Shown here one piece after another: positions 1 to 7,819 of a stretch of DNA of 64,000 nucleotides (its first letter is position 1; every line of letters starts with the position of its first letter). The notes below the pieces were generated by a model. That model saw nothing but the letters and a program-made list of their open reading frames with translations. It did no database searches and was not told the DNA's origin. Where the stretch lies: positions 1 to 64,000 of the forward strand of contig JANXDX010000020.1 of the NCBI GenBank assembly GCA_025058735.1, read 5' to 3'. Source of the DNA: Archaeoglobaceae archaeon. Its GTDB lineage: Archaea; Halobacteriota; Archaeoglobi; Archaeoglobales; Archaeoglobaceae. Position numbers and translations under genes: made by a program.

Positions 1-915
1 TGATGTTGCCATAGGTTAAGTTGAAGCTAAAGACTGCGAAGCCAAATGGTTCGAAGTAGTAAGGAGCTGCGGTTGAGTTGCTATAGTTTCCTGTGACACT
101 GAAAGTTATGTTAACGTTTGGAGAAGCAGTGTTTAATGAAATGCCAGTTACATTTAACGCATCATTAGCTCCAGCGGTATAAGGACCATCCCACCAATTC
201 GTCGATCCCTTATTCGAGTTTACATTGCTTATTGGACCAAGCAAAACCCATTGATTGCTTCCAAAGTGCGCAGTTTGATTGCTCAAATACTTCGTTATGT
301 TCAAAGAAACATTGTTTCCAGTTAAACTAACCGCAGTCTTTCCAAACCAAGCTTCATTAAGACTGACGTTCAGATAAACTGTCCATGTGTAATTACCTCT
401 CGCAGGGATCTTGTTTGGATCGTAGCGCTCAGTAATTATGAAAGGTGCTCCATCGCTTATACCCATTGCAGTATCGTCAACATCGTAGAAAATGCTCACA
501 AGCTCATTTGGCTTAAGCAATGGTATATGGATGAAGCAATCCGCTCCAGTTGTGTTGAAAACTCCCGCCTTGTTTATTTTATCTGGAACAAAGCCAGTTG
601 CAGAACTGCTAACTCTTACAACACTGCTTGAACCGTTGTAGAAAAGTCTACAATCGCCAGTATTATTGGTTAAATTGACTGCGATCCAGATGTCGTAAAT
701 AGCTTCGCTAGCTTTGTTTGTTATGTTTATGTAGCCTGTTACATTGGTTGTGTAAGTGATCTGAGTTAAGTTTCCGGTAAAATCGTAGTCTATTACGTTA
801 ACAGTCGTATTTATCTTCTCCTCAATCACTACATCCAGCGGTGCGGCGCTTGCTAGGCCTATTGCTACAATCAACAATATCGCGATCGTTCCAACGTATT
901 TTAAAAACTTCATCA
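1..915 (-). CDS. Secreted, heavily glycosylatable surface protein (partial, runs off the window)
   Basis: An open frame runs without a stop from an ATG at 915 to the left edge of the window, giving 305 codons and no C-terminus. The first 23 or so residues form a classical signal peptide (Lys-rich start, a hydrophobic stretch, then GLASA before the mature chain), so the product is exported. The mature part is rich in Asn, Thr and Ser and carries more than ten N-X-S/T sequons (for example NLT, NIT, NNT, NGS, NVS), as in archaeal S-layer or surface proteins with immunoglobulin-like folds. A TATA-like box about 25 bases upstream of the ATG supports this start and a leaderless transcript. No domain is recognised. 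Exported surface protein is well supported; the precise role is unknown. Confidence 0.8.
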
Positions 916-935
916 GGTACAATCTTCAGGTAGGA

Positions 936-944
936 TATAAAGCT
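936..944 (-). promoter_or_regulatory. TATA box of the surface-protein gene
   Basis: Read on the minus strand this is CTTTATATC, centred about 25 bases upstream of the ATG at 915. That is the usual spacing from an archaeal TATA box to the transcription start, so the mRNA probably has no leader. Confidence 0.55.
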
Positions 945-1050
945 TTTTGTCATTAAATCGAACTCAATATATTTTATAAAATATTTTATAAACAAAAATT
1001 TCAACTAAAAACGAAACGATAGATTTTTAAAAACTTTACAAACTAAAAAT

Positions 1051-1743
1051 GTGAAACTCGCATTTGGACTAATTGCACTGCTCTTTTTGATCCAAATATC
1101 TTCAGCCCAAGTACTGGAAATTTCAGAGATGAAGCTGTCCGTTTTTGTGAAAGATAAAGCCCACATGAGGTACGAAATGACTTTAAAGAACAAAATAGAC
1201 AAACCTTTGGTTCCTGGAATTTCAGAGATAAGGTTGCAGAAAGTTGAGCCAACAACTATTCTAATCTTTCCAATTCCATTTGGAGAGAGAAAACAAAGTG
1301 TGGAAGTTGAAAATTTGAAAGCTTATTCAGAAAACATAAATCTGAAAACGAGCTTTGAAAAGTTCGATGAATACTCCGCGATCTACTATGAGTTGTGGTA
1401 TCCAATAGAGCCTTATGGAGAGAGGAGAGTAGTTCTAGAGTTTGATGCTGATCTAGTTGATCATGGAATCTTATTCAAGAGCATTACGATTCCGATCGGT
1501 GGAGATGTAGATATAAAGAAGGTCGAACTTAACTTAACTTCTGATTGGAAGCTTTGCTATTTTGAAAAGGAAATTAAAACAGTTCCAGCAAATCACATAA
1601 CATTTGTTACAGCTGAATTTTCCATAATTCCATTCCCAATTTTACCGTTTCGCGGCTATCTGCTTTTCTGGGGAACAGTTCTTTCCCTAGTATTGGTTTT
1701 GTCTTTGATTGCAAAAAAATTGAAAAGAGCTGAAAAATCATGA
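1051..1743 (+). CDS. Membrane-anchored extracytoplasmic protein, unknown function
   Basis: A 230-residue protein starting with GTG. A TATA-like TTTTTAAAA at 1024-1032 lies about 23 bases upstream, which suits a leaderless GTG start. Residues 1-19 look like a signal peptide ending in SSA. The middle is a beta-rich extracellular segment. One transmembrane helix lies near residues 202-221 and is followed by a short basic tail (KKLKR), so the bulk should face outward. I recognise no family. Its stop overlaps the next start by four bases (ATGA), and a third membrane protein follows, so the three are probably made together. Confidence 0.75.
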   Translation: MKLAFGLIALLFLIQISSAQVLEISEMKLSVFVKDKAHMRYEMTLKNKIDKPLVPGISEIRLQKVEPTTILIFPIPFGERKQSVEVENLKAYSENINLKTSFEKFDEYSAIYYELWYPIEPYGERRVVLEFDADLVDHGILFKSITIPIGGDVDIKKVELNLTSDWKLCYFEKEIKTVPANHITFVTAEFSIIPFPILPFRGYLLFWGTVLSLVLVLSLIAKKLKRAEKS

Positions 1744-3098
1744 TATTTTTACTACTCTTTTTAATTCTTACTCCAGCTCAGGCTTGCGTTTTTGAAATAA
1801 GGAGTGCAACTTTTTACACTGATGGAACTCAAGTTGTAACGAGGGATTGGTTTGTAGTAGATTTCAAAAACGAATACAACTACGAACTCTTCGATATTCA
1901 ATTCAACGATCTTGTGATTGTTCCAGTTGTTGGGAAAGGTGAAAGGATAAGATTGGATCCGTACAAAAACGTAACTCCAGTGAATTTTCCAATATCCATA
2001 AGAGCTTTCGTTATTACAACTGAAAGTTTCAGTAAAGTAGAGTACTCAATTCTAAACAAGGGCCGTGAAACAGATGTAACTGTAAAGATCCCGTTGTTTG
2101 CAGAGCTCTTGAGCTGTGAAAACTGTGAAATAAAAGATCATGTATTTTTCAAGAAAACTCTTAAAGAGAATGAATTTGCAAACTTCTCTCTAATCACAAC
2201 CCGTTCATTCAGCATTCCAGATGGAGAAGTGATCTTTACTTACAAAGAAGATCTCAACTTCAGTTTTACTGCAAACGTTCCAGTAACAATTGAGAAGGGC
2301 TTTGCTGAAAAGTGGATCGGGAATTTCAAGGTATCAAACATTTTTGATAAAGATATGAAAGTAAGAGCTGTAGCTTTTGTCGAATTCTGTAACTTGACTT
2401 GTAAAAGGTTGGAACTTTTCAATGAAAGCTTTTTACTCAGGAGTAATGAAGTTTTTTCAAAAAAAGTTGAAGTTGAAAGTTCCGAAGTTCCTATATTCAT
2501 TTTCAAAGTTGATGCAAAAGTTGAAGATTTTTGTCCCCTTTTAATTGTTCCTGCGAAAGAGTTGGATGGAAGGTATTTGATAGGTAGTGCTCTGCTGAAA
2601 GGTTTTAGCTATACAGCACCGGAAATTCCTAGAAGAGTTGGAGTAGGTATAATAACTCCAACGGTAACTCCTACACCGATCACAACCTTCGTTGTAAGAC
2701 CAGAAGTTACGATTCCGTTGATCAGATTTCCAAAAGAGGTTTTCAATTATTATATAATAGCAACAAAACCTGCCTTCTTTGGAATCTTCATTTTAACACT
2801 TCTATTTTCTGTAAGAAGGAGAGGTTTGGTTGCTCTGAAAGAACATGAAAAGCTTCTCAAAATACCTAACAGGATCCGCATCTACACTCCACCTTCAAGT
2901 CCACTGATCGGTGGAATCGTAGTTGAACCAGATGAGAAATTAGTCTCAGAGCTTATAAAAAAAGGAATAAGTAGGGAGTACGCCGAAGCAATTTCAATAG
3001 CGATAAAAGTTAAAAAACCTCTCGTAGTTAGTGATCTGTACGTTGCAAAATTTGCTCTATCTTTCGGGATTCCAGTGATCATTTATGGTAGAACTTGA
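1740..3098 (+). CDS. Membrane protein with extracellular region, Thr/Pro stalk and possible PIN-like cytoplasmic tail
   Basis: A 452-residue protein. Residues 1-15 are a short hydrophobic signal and Cys16 follows directly (AQAC), so a lipobox-like anchor is conceivable. The outer region contains paired cysteines (CENC and CNLTC). A Thr/Pro-rich stalk near residues 305-320 precedes a transmembrane helix around 338-358, as in archaeal surface proteins. The remaining 90 or so residues should be cytoplasmic. Their end (AEAISIAI, LVVSD, FGIPVII) resembles the last half of a PIN domain, where an acidic helix is followed by a strand ending in Asp and a second Rossmann-like step. This PIN resemblance is an inference from pattern only. 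The start overlaps the previous stop and the end overlaps the next gene by 14 bases. Confidence 0.7.
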   Translation: MIFLLLFLILTPAQACVFEIRSATFYTDGTQVVTRDWFVVDFKNEYNYELFDIQFNDLVIVPVVGKGERIRLDPYKNVTPVNFPISIRAFVITTESFSKVEYSILNKGRETDVTVKIPLFAELLSCENCEIKDHVFFKKTLKENEFANFSLITTRSFSIPDGEVIFTYKEDLNFSFTANVPVTIEKGFAEKWIGNFKVSNIFDKDMKVRAVAFVEFCNLTCKRLELFNESFLLRSNEVFSKKVEVESSEVPIFIFKVDAKVEDFCPLLIVPAKELDGRYLIGSALLKGFSYTAPEIPRRVGVGIITPTVTPTPITTFVVRPEVTIPLIRFPKEVFNYYIIATKPAFFGIFILTLLFSVRRRGLVALKEHEKLLKIPNRIRIYTPPSSPLIGGIVVEPDEKLVSELIKKGISREYAEAISIAIKVKKPLVVSDLYVAKFALSFGIPVIIYGRT

Positions 3099-3618
3099 AG
3101 AGACGATGGAAGAAATGATGAGAAGGCTGCGCCTAAGAGATACTATAGCAGCGATTGCAATATCTTCAGCCTTTATTACCTTTGGAATCTTGATTTTGGT
3201 ACTCATGGACGTGATCTTTGTACCCCTAGCCCTTAGAACTTTCACAGCAGTAGTACTTTTGTTTTTAGCTTGGATCTTCATGATCGTTGGAATATATCTG
3301 CTAACAACACTGCCGATGCCTAAAAAATCGAAACTCGTAGCAGACTCTTATGGAGTAGAGAAACTTGTAGAAAAGGGTTACAGAGGAAGAGTTTACATCT
3401 CAGCGGAGACGTTCAAAAGGTTGCCATCTGATGCTGTTTTGAAGATCGATCTAAAAGTAATAGATGTAAACGGTAAAGAAGCTGAAAAGTACAAAAAATA
3501 TGGAGAGGAGCTTTCCCATACAATCGTATTAGCAAAAAGACTTAAAGCAAAGATTGTTAGCTCAAAAAAAGGTAAGATTGAAGGAGTTGAAGTTGTAACT
3601 GTGGATGATGTTTATTAA
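3085..3618 (+). CDS. Two-helix membrane protein with possible degenerate PIN-like domain
   Basis: A 177-residue protein. A charged N-terminal 20 residues is followed by two transmembrane helices (about 21-45 and 49-72). The soluble part begins LVADSYGVEKLVEKG, then YISAETF, and ends LAKRLKAKIVSSKKG and GVEVVTVDDV. Order and spacing recall PIN nucleases (Asp at the first strand, a helix with Glu, then a strand near the C-terminus), but the late Asp expected after the third strand is Lys or Ser here, so nuclease activity is doubtful. Third gene of the overlapping trio. The PIN assignment is an inference; the membrane topology is clear. Confidence 0.65.
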   Translation: MVELEETMEEMMRRLRLRDTIAAIAISSAFITFGILILVLMDVIFVPLALRTFTAVVLLFLAWIFMIVGIYLLTTLPMPKKSKLVADSYGVEKLVEKGYRGRVYISAETFKRLPSDAVLKIDLKVIDVNGKEAEKYKKYGEELSHTIVLAKRLKAKIVSSKKGKIEGVEVVTVDDVY

Positions 3619-3663
3619 TTTTAATTGAATAATAATAAAGTTTTTATTTAATAAATTATACTT

Positions 3664-3691
3664 CGTCGACTTACACTTTGCTGTATCGACG
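3664..3691. promoter_or_regulatory. Inverted repeat upstream of the PEP synthase promoter
   Basis: CGTCGA at 3664-3669 is mirrored by TCGACG at 3686-3691, two turns of helix apart centre to centre (22 bases). It ends directly before an AT-rich TATA-like stretch (about 3693-3703), where activators or repressors of archaeal promoters often bind. Candidate operator for gluconeogenic control; no factor is identified. Confidence 0.35.
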
Positions 3692-3734
3692 TTAAAGCTT
3701 TTAATTCGCAGTCGAAAGATTTTCAGGTGATGAA

Positions 3735-5966
3735 ATGCCTATACTTTGGCTTGAAGAAGTCGATAGAAACGATCTACCTATCGTTGGTGGAAAAGCTGCA
3801 AATCTTGGAGAGCTAATAAGAATAGGTCTCCCAGTTCCAGACGGTTTTGTAGTTGATGCGAAGAGTTTCAAAGATTTCATAGAAAGAGTAGGATTGAAAG
3901 AAAAAATCTATCCAATACTAAATTCTTTGGATGTTGAGAAAACTGATGAATTAAATAAGGCTTCTGAAAAAATAAGGGAGATGATCGAAAGATCTGAAAT
4001 GCCAAAGGAGATAGAAATTGAGATCAGAGAAGCTTACAGAAAATTGGGGAACGTATACGTAGCTGTAAGAAGTTCTGCCACTGCAGAAGATCTTCCAGAG
4101 GCTAGCTTTGCTGGTCAACAGGAAACTTATTTAAACGTTTTTGGTGAAGATGAAGTTGTTGAAAAAGTTAAAAAGTGCTGGGCTAGCCTTTTTACTCCGA
4201 GGGCAATATACTACAGAGTTCAGCACAACTTCAAGCATGAAAACGTTAGTATAGCTGTAGTTGTTCAGAAGATGATAAACAGTGAAAAGAGTGGAGTCAT
4301 GTTCACTTCTCACCCAGTAACAGGTGAAAAGAAGTGTTTAATTGAGGCTGTTTTTGGTTTAGGTGAAGCAATTGTTAGCGGATCAGTAACACCAGATACT
4401 TACGTTTACGATAGAATGAAGAGGAAAATTGAGGAAGTTAAAGTAGGGGAAAAGAAGTTTATGTTAACAAGAAAAGATGGGAAAACTGTAAAAGTTGATC
4501 TAGGTTCGGAGAAAGTTAATCAGAGAGTTTTGAGTGATGAGGAAATTTTAAAGTTGGTTGAGCTTGGAGAAGTTATAGAGGAGCATTATGGAAAACCACA
4601 AGATGTAGAATGGGCTGTGGAGAATGGACAAATATACATAGTTCAATCAAGACCAGTAACAACTATAAAAGAGGAAAAAAAGGAAGTGGAGGAAGTTGAA
4701 GGGAAAGTTTTATTGAAAGGTCTAGGAGCTTCACCTGGTATAGCATTTGGAAGAGTGAAAGTTGTTTTTGGCTTAAACGACCTTTCAAAGGTTGAAAATG
4801 GTGACATCTTAGTTACAACTATGACGACTCCAGATATGGTTCCAGCTATGAAGAGGGCATCTGCAATAGTTACCGATGAAGGAGGGATGACTTGCCATGC
4901 AGCTATAGTTTCAAGAGAACTCGGAGTCCCCGCTGTAGTTGGAACCAAGAATGCTACTAAAGTTTTAAAAGATGGGGTTGTCGTAACAGTTGATGGAAGT
5001 AGAGGTATAATCTACTCTGGAAAGGTAGAGGAGAAAGAAGAGGAAAGGTTTGAAATTTATCCACAAATAGTAACTGCTACTGAAGTAAAGGTCAACCTTT
5101 CTGTTCCAGATGCTGCTGAAAAAGTTGCAAAAGAGACTAATGCTGATGGAGTTGGACTTTTTAGAATAGAGCACATGATACTTGGCTTAGATAAGCATCC
5201 GATGAAGTTCATAAAAGATGGAGAAGTTGAAAAATACATAGAGTTGTTGTACAGAGAAATGAAGAAGGTTGTCAAAGCATTCTATCCAAAACCTGTTTGG
5301 ATAAGAACTCTAGATGCTCCAACAGATGAATTTAGAACGATGATCGGTGGAGAAGAAGAGCCGATAGAGCCAAACCCTATGCTTGGATACAGAGGTATAA
5401 GGAGAGATCTTATAGAAGTTGAACACCTGAAAGCTCAGTTCAGAGCTGTAAAGAAGTTAGTTGATGAAGGGTTTACAAACATAGGTCTTATGATACCTCT
5501 TGTCATATCTGCTGATGAAGTTAGGAAAGCTAAAGATGTTGCAAGGGAAGTCGGTTTAGATCTTGGCAAGATAAAGTTTGGAATAATGGTTGAAACTCCA
5601 GCTGCAGCTTTGATAATTGAAGATCTGATCGAAGAAGGGATAGACTTCGTAAGCATAGGATCTAACGATCTAACACAGTATACACTTGCAGTTGATAGAA
5701 ACAACCAACTTATAGCTCACTTGTACGATGAAAGACATCCAGCAGTTATGAAGTTGATAGAGAGAGTTATAAAGATCTGCAAAGAGAAAAAAGTCGAAAC
5801 TTCTATATGTGGACAGGCTGGAAGTTATCCAGACGTAGTTGCTAAGCTAGTAGAAATGGGGATAGACAGTGTTTCTGCAAACCCAGATGCTGTAAGGAAG
5901 ATAAGAGAAGTAGTTGCAAAAGTTGAGAAGAAGTTGATCTTGGAGAAAGTTAGAGGGTTTAGATGA
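3735..5966 (+). CDS. ppsA: Phosphoenolpyruvate synthase (pyruvate, water dikinase)
   Basis: Converts pyruvate, ATP and water to PEP, AMP and phosphate, the entry step of gluconeogenesis. At 743 residues it has the usual length. The ATP-grasp pyruvate/PEP-binding domain covers residues 1-310 (VGGKAANLGEL near the start). The swivelling phosphohistidine domain has the motif GGMTCHAA with the catalytic His at about 388. The C-terminal PEP-utilising barrel includes RTLDAPTDEFR, GIMVETPAA and CGQAGS (active-site Cys about 692). A Shine-Dalgarno AGGTGATGA sits just before the ATG. The downstream DUF2148 gene overlaps by four bases. The enzyme would draw on pyruvate made by the carboxyl-transfer and malate enzymes encoded further along. 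Confidence 0.95.
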   Translation: MPILWLEEVDRNDLPIVGGKAANLGELIRIGLPVPDGFVVDAKSFKDFIERVGLKEKIYPILNSLDVEKTDELNKASEKIREMIERSEMPKEIEIEIREAYRKLGNVYVAVRSSATAEDLPEASFAGQQETYLNVFGEDEVVEKVKKCWASLFTPRAIYYRVQHNFKHENVSIAVVVQKMINSEKSGVMFTSHPVTGEKKCLIEAVFGLGEAIVSGSVTPDTYVYDRMKRKIEEVKVGEKKFMLTRKDGKTVKVDLGSEKVNQRVLSDEEILKLVELGEVIEEHYGKPQDVEWAVENGQIYIVQSRPVTTIKEEKKEVEEVEGKVLLKGLGASPGIAFGRVKVVFGLNDLSKVENGDILVTTMTTPDMVPAMKRASAIVTDEGGMTCHAAIVSRELGVPAVVGTKNATKVLKDGVVVTVDGSRGIIYSGKVEEKEEERFEIYPQIVTATEVKVNLSVPDAAEKVAKETNADGVGLFRIEHMILGLDKHPMKFIKDGEVEKYIELLYREMKKVVKAFYPKPVWIRTLDAPTDEFRTMIGGEEEPIEPNPMLGYRGIRRDLIEVEHLKAQFRAVKKLVDEGFTNIGLMIPLVISADEVRKAKDVAREVGLDLGKIKFGIMVETPAAALIIEDLIEEGIDFVSIGSNDLTQYTLAVDRNNQLIAHLYDERHPAVMKLIERVIKICKEKKVETSICGQAGSYPDVVAKLVEMGIDSVSANPDAVRKIREVVAKVEKKLILEKVRGFR

Positions 5967-6514
5967 TCTTCAGCGAAACAACCTTCAAAATCGAAGCTGT
6001 AAAAATAGCTGCATATTTGCTTGCAGAAAACGCAAGAACGGCTCCAAAGTCTAGAGGACAGGATAGTTTAGATATAGTGTACATAGATGGTTACGAGTTG
6101 AGAAAGCTCTGCGAGGAGATGAAAAAGATATCTGAAGAGTTGAACGACAGAGTTTTCAAGAGAGATGCTGAAAGTATAGAAAAATCACAGGGAGTTCTTT
6201 TAATAGGTGTTGAATCGAGAAAACCTTTGAATTTAAACTGCGGAGGATGCGGATATAAGAGTTGTGAAGAGTTTCAAAAAGCTTTGAGTGTAAATGTAAA
6301 ATTCACAGGCCCTTCATGCATTTTTAAACTTCTAGACTTAGGGATTGCCGTTGGATCTGTTGCAAAACTGTCATCAATTTTAGGATTGGACACAAGAATT
6401 ATGTACACAGCAGGATTTGCTGCCAAGAGATTGGAGTATGTGAAAGGAGACGTAGTACTAGCTATTCCAATAGCAACTCTAGGCAAAAATCCATTCTTCG
6501 ATAGAAAAGATTAG
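5963..6514 (+). CDS. DUF2148 ferredoxin-like iron-sulfur protein
   Basis: A 183-residue cytoplasmic protein of the DUF2148 family. The N-terminal half contains the conserved 'ENARTAPKSRGQD' segment. The C-terminal half has a cysteine cluster (CGGCGYKSC, then PSC about 25 residues on), which fits a four-cysteine iron-sulfur site. The last part, around MYTAGFAAKRL, is typical of the family, whose function is not known. It overlaps ppsA by four bases (ATGA) and is very likely co-transcribed with it, so a redox or sensing role beside central carbon metabolism is possible but unproven. Confidence 0.8.
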   Translation: MIFSETTFKIEAVKIAAYLLAENARTAPKSRGQDSLDIVYIDGYELRKLCEEMKKISEELNDRVFKRDAESIEKSQGVLLIGVESRKPLNLNCGGCGYKSCEEFQKALSVNVKFTGPSCIFKLLDLGIAVGSVAKLSSILGLDTRIMYTAGFAAKRLEYVKGDVVLAIPIATLGKNPFFDRKD

Positions 6515-6656
6515 AAAAGATTAAATTCAACCAAATTATTTTCAAATACGTTTGCTTCTTGATCTAATCTTTTGTATTATCTTTATTTTTAACTGTTTTC
6601 TATCCCTCGAATTCGAAAAAGCAAAATCTTTTTATCTTTTCTGTGAACTTTCCGTC

Positions 6657-7031
6657 ATGAAGATTGGAGATGCGATGGTTAAAAACGTAGTCTTCGTAGA
6701 CTATTCTACAAAGATCTTAGAAGTCTGCAAGATAATGGGAGAAAAGAGGATAGGCAGTGTAATAGTTCTGAGAAGTGGAAAGCCCTATGGAATATTTACA
6801 GAGAGAGACCTTCTTTCAAAAGTATTCTTAGAGGGAAAACTGGAAGAGGAGGTAGGAAAATACGCCTCTTCACCTCTAGTAGTTGTATCTCCAGATTACG
6901 ATGTAAGAGAAGCTGTAAAGATAATGAGAGATCTAAAGATTAGAAGGCTAGTTGTAAGTGAAGGAGATAAGATAGTTGGAATATTGACAGCATCGGATAT
7001 AGTCAAACTTCTTGGGGAAGGTAAGATATGA
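6657..7031 (+). CDS. Two-CBS-domain protein
   Basis: A stand-alone CBS pair of 124 residues: CBS1 about 1-60 (KIGDAMVKNVVFV through FTERDLLSKV) and CBS2 about 65-124 (VVSPDYDVREAVKIM through LTASDIVKLL). CBS pairs bind adenosyl ligands such as AMP, ATP or SAM and act as energy sensors. The frame is open 35 codons further upstream, but that extension is hydrophobic and unlike the family, and a TATA-like TTTTTATC about 25 bases before ATG 6657 favours the shorter start. It overlaps the following small zinc protein by four bases, so the two are translationally coupled. Confidence 0.85.
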   Translation: MKIGDAMVKNVVFVDYSTKILEVCKIMGEKRIGSVIVLRSGKPYGIFTERDLLSKVFLEGKLEEEVGKYASSPLVVVSPDYDVREAVKIMRDLKIRRLVVSEGDKIVGILTASDIVKLLGEGKI

Positions 7032-7231
7032 AGTGCGTTGAATGTGGAAAGGAGTTGGAAGAGAAAAAAGAAGGAATAGAATGGCGCCTCTGCACTTTTT
7101 GTAAGAAATCTGTATGCTTCGACGACTTACATTACATTGGAATTTGGAGAAGGGGACTTTATTCGAATTTTGTAGACGTTTTTCCTGTATGCAAGAACTG
7201 TTTACCAAAATTCAAGGGTACTTTGAGATAA
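7028..7231 (+). CDS. Small zinc-ribbon protein
   Basis: A 67-residue protein with CxxC near the N-terminus (CVEC), a second CxxC (CTFC) and a later CKNC, enough for one or two zinc sites. No family name is recognised. Its ATG overlaps the CBS stop, which argues that it is real despite its size. It may bind nucleic acid or a partner protein. Its 3' end overlaps the convergent rnhB gene by 30 bases. Confidence 0.6.
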   Translation: MKCVECGKELEEKKEGIEWRLCTFCKKSVCFDDLHYIGIWRRGLYSNFVDVFPVCKNCLPKFKGTLR

Positions 7232-7819
7232 CTTTGAAAAAGTTTTCCACTTTTTCCTTACAAATGGAGGAATGTTCCCATTTTTTATCAATTTCTTTAG
7301 AAATTCCCTTGTCTTAGGGTCGCTAGAATAACCACTCCCAAAATCTCCAAAGATCTTTTTCATTTTCTCAATTTCAATTTCTCTCTCAACTTTTGCCACT
7401 ATTGAAGCTGCAGAAACTATCGGATATATATCATCTGCTCTGTGAGATGCGAAAACATCAACTCCAGTTCTTTCCTTTAGCTTACTTGACAATCTCTCTG
7501 GAAAAACGTCGAAGCTGTCAACGTAGACAGCTTTTGGCTTCAAATTCAAGATTACTTTTGAATAAGCTTCAAATAGAATTTCGTTCAAGCTCATGTAGCA
7601 CATCTTCTTGTCTAGCTCTTCTGGCCAGATTTTTAAAACAAAGATCTTTGAAACTTCAACTACTTTTTCATAAAGCTCAACCCTTTTTTTGTGACTCAGC
7701 TTCTTCGAATCTTTAACTCCTATCTTTTTGAAAAAATCCTGATCTTCAGAACAAACCCCAGCCACAACTAATGGCCCTAAAACACAACCTTTTCCAGCCT
7801 CATCTATTCCAGCTATCAT
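7202..7819 (-). CDS. rnhB: Ribonuclease HII
   Basis: Cleaves the RNA strand of RNA-DNA hybrids and single ribonucleotides in DNA. The 205-residue length is right for archaeal RNase HII. The N-terminal GIDEAGKG motif carries catalytic Asp6 and Glu7. Further acidic residues sit in YVDSFDV (about 100) and in the SHRADDIYP segment, followed by VSAASIVAKVERE, all hallmarks of the family. The start overlaps the end of srp54 by four bases, so the two are co-transcribed leftward. The C-terminus overlaps the convergent zinc-protein gene. Confidence 0.95.
   Translation of the reverse strand: MIAGIDEAGKGCVLGPLVVAGVCSEDQDFFKKIGVKDSKKLSHKKRVELYEKVVEVSKIFVLKIWPEELDKKMCYMSLNEILFEAYSKVILNLKPKAVYVDSFDVFPERLSSKLKERTGVDVFASHRADDIYPIVSAASIVAKVEREIEIEKMKKIFGDFGSGYSSDPKTREFLKKLIKNGNIPPFVRKKWKTFSKLSQSTLEFW

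Noticed and set aside
822-1255. Short minus-strand frames around 822-1255
   Set aside because: They lie in other frames over the surface-protein start and the 230-residue gene, with no ribosome site or family match.
3664-3691. Reading the ppsA inverted repeat as a terminator of the upstream operon
   Set aside because: The arms are far apart and no T-run follows directly; it is better explained as a protein site.
6552-6656. Longer start of the CBS protein
   Set aside because: The added 35 residues are hydrophobic and unlike CBS proteins, and would lie upstream of the TATA-like box used for ATG 6657.
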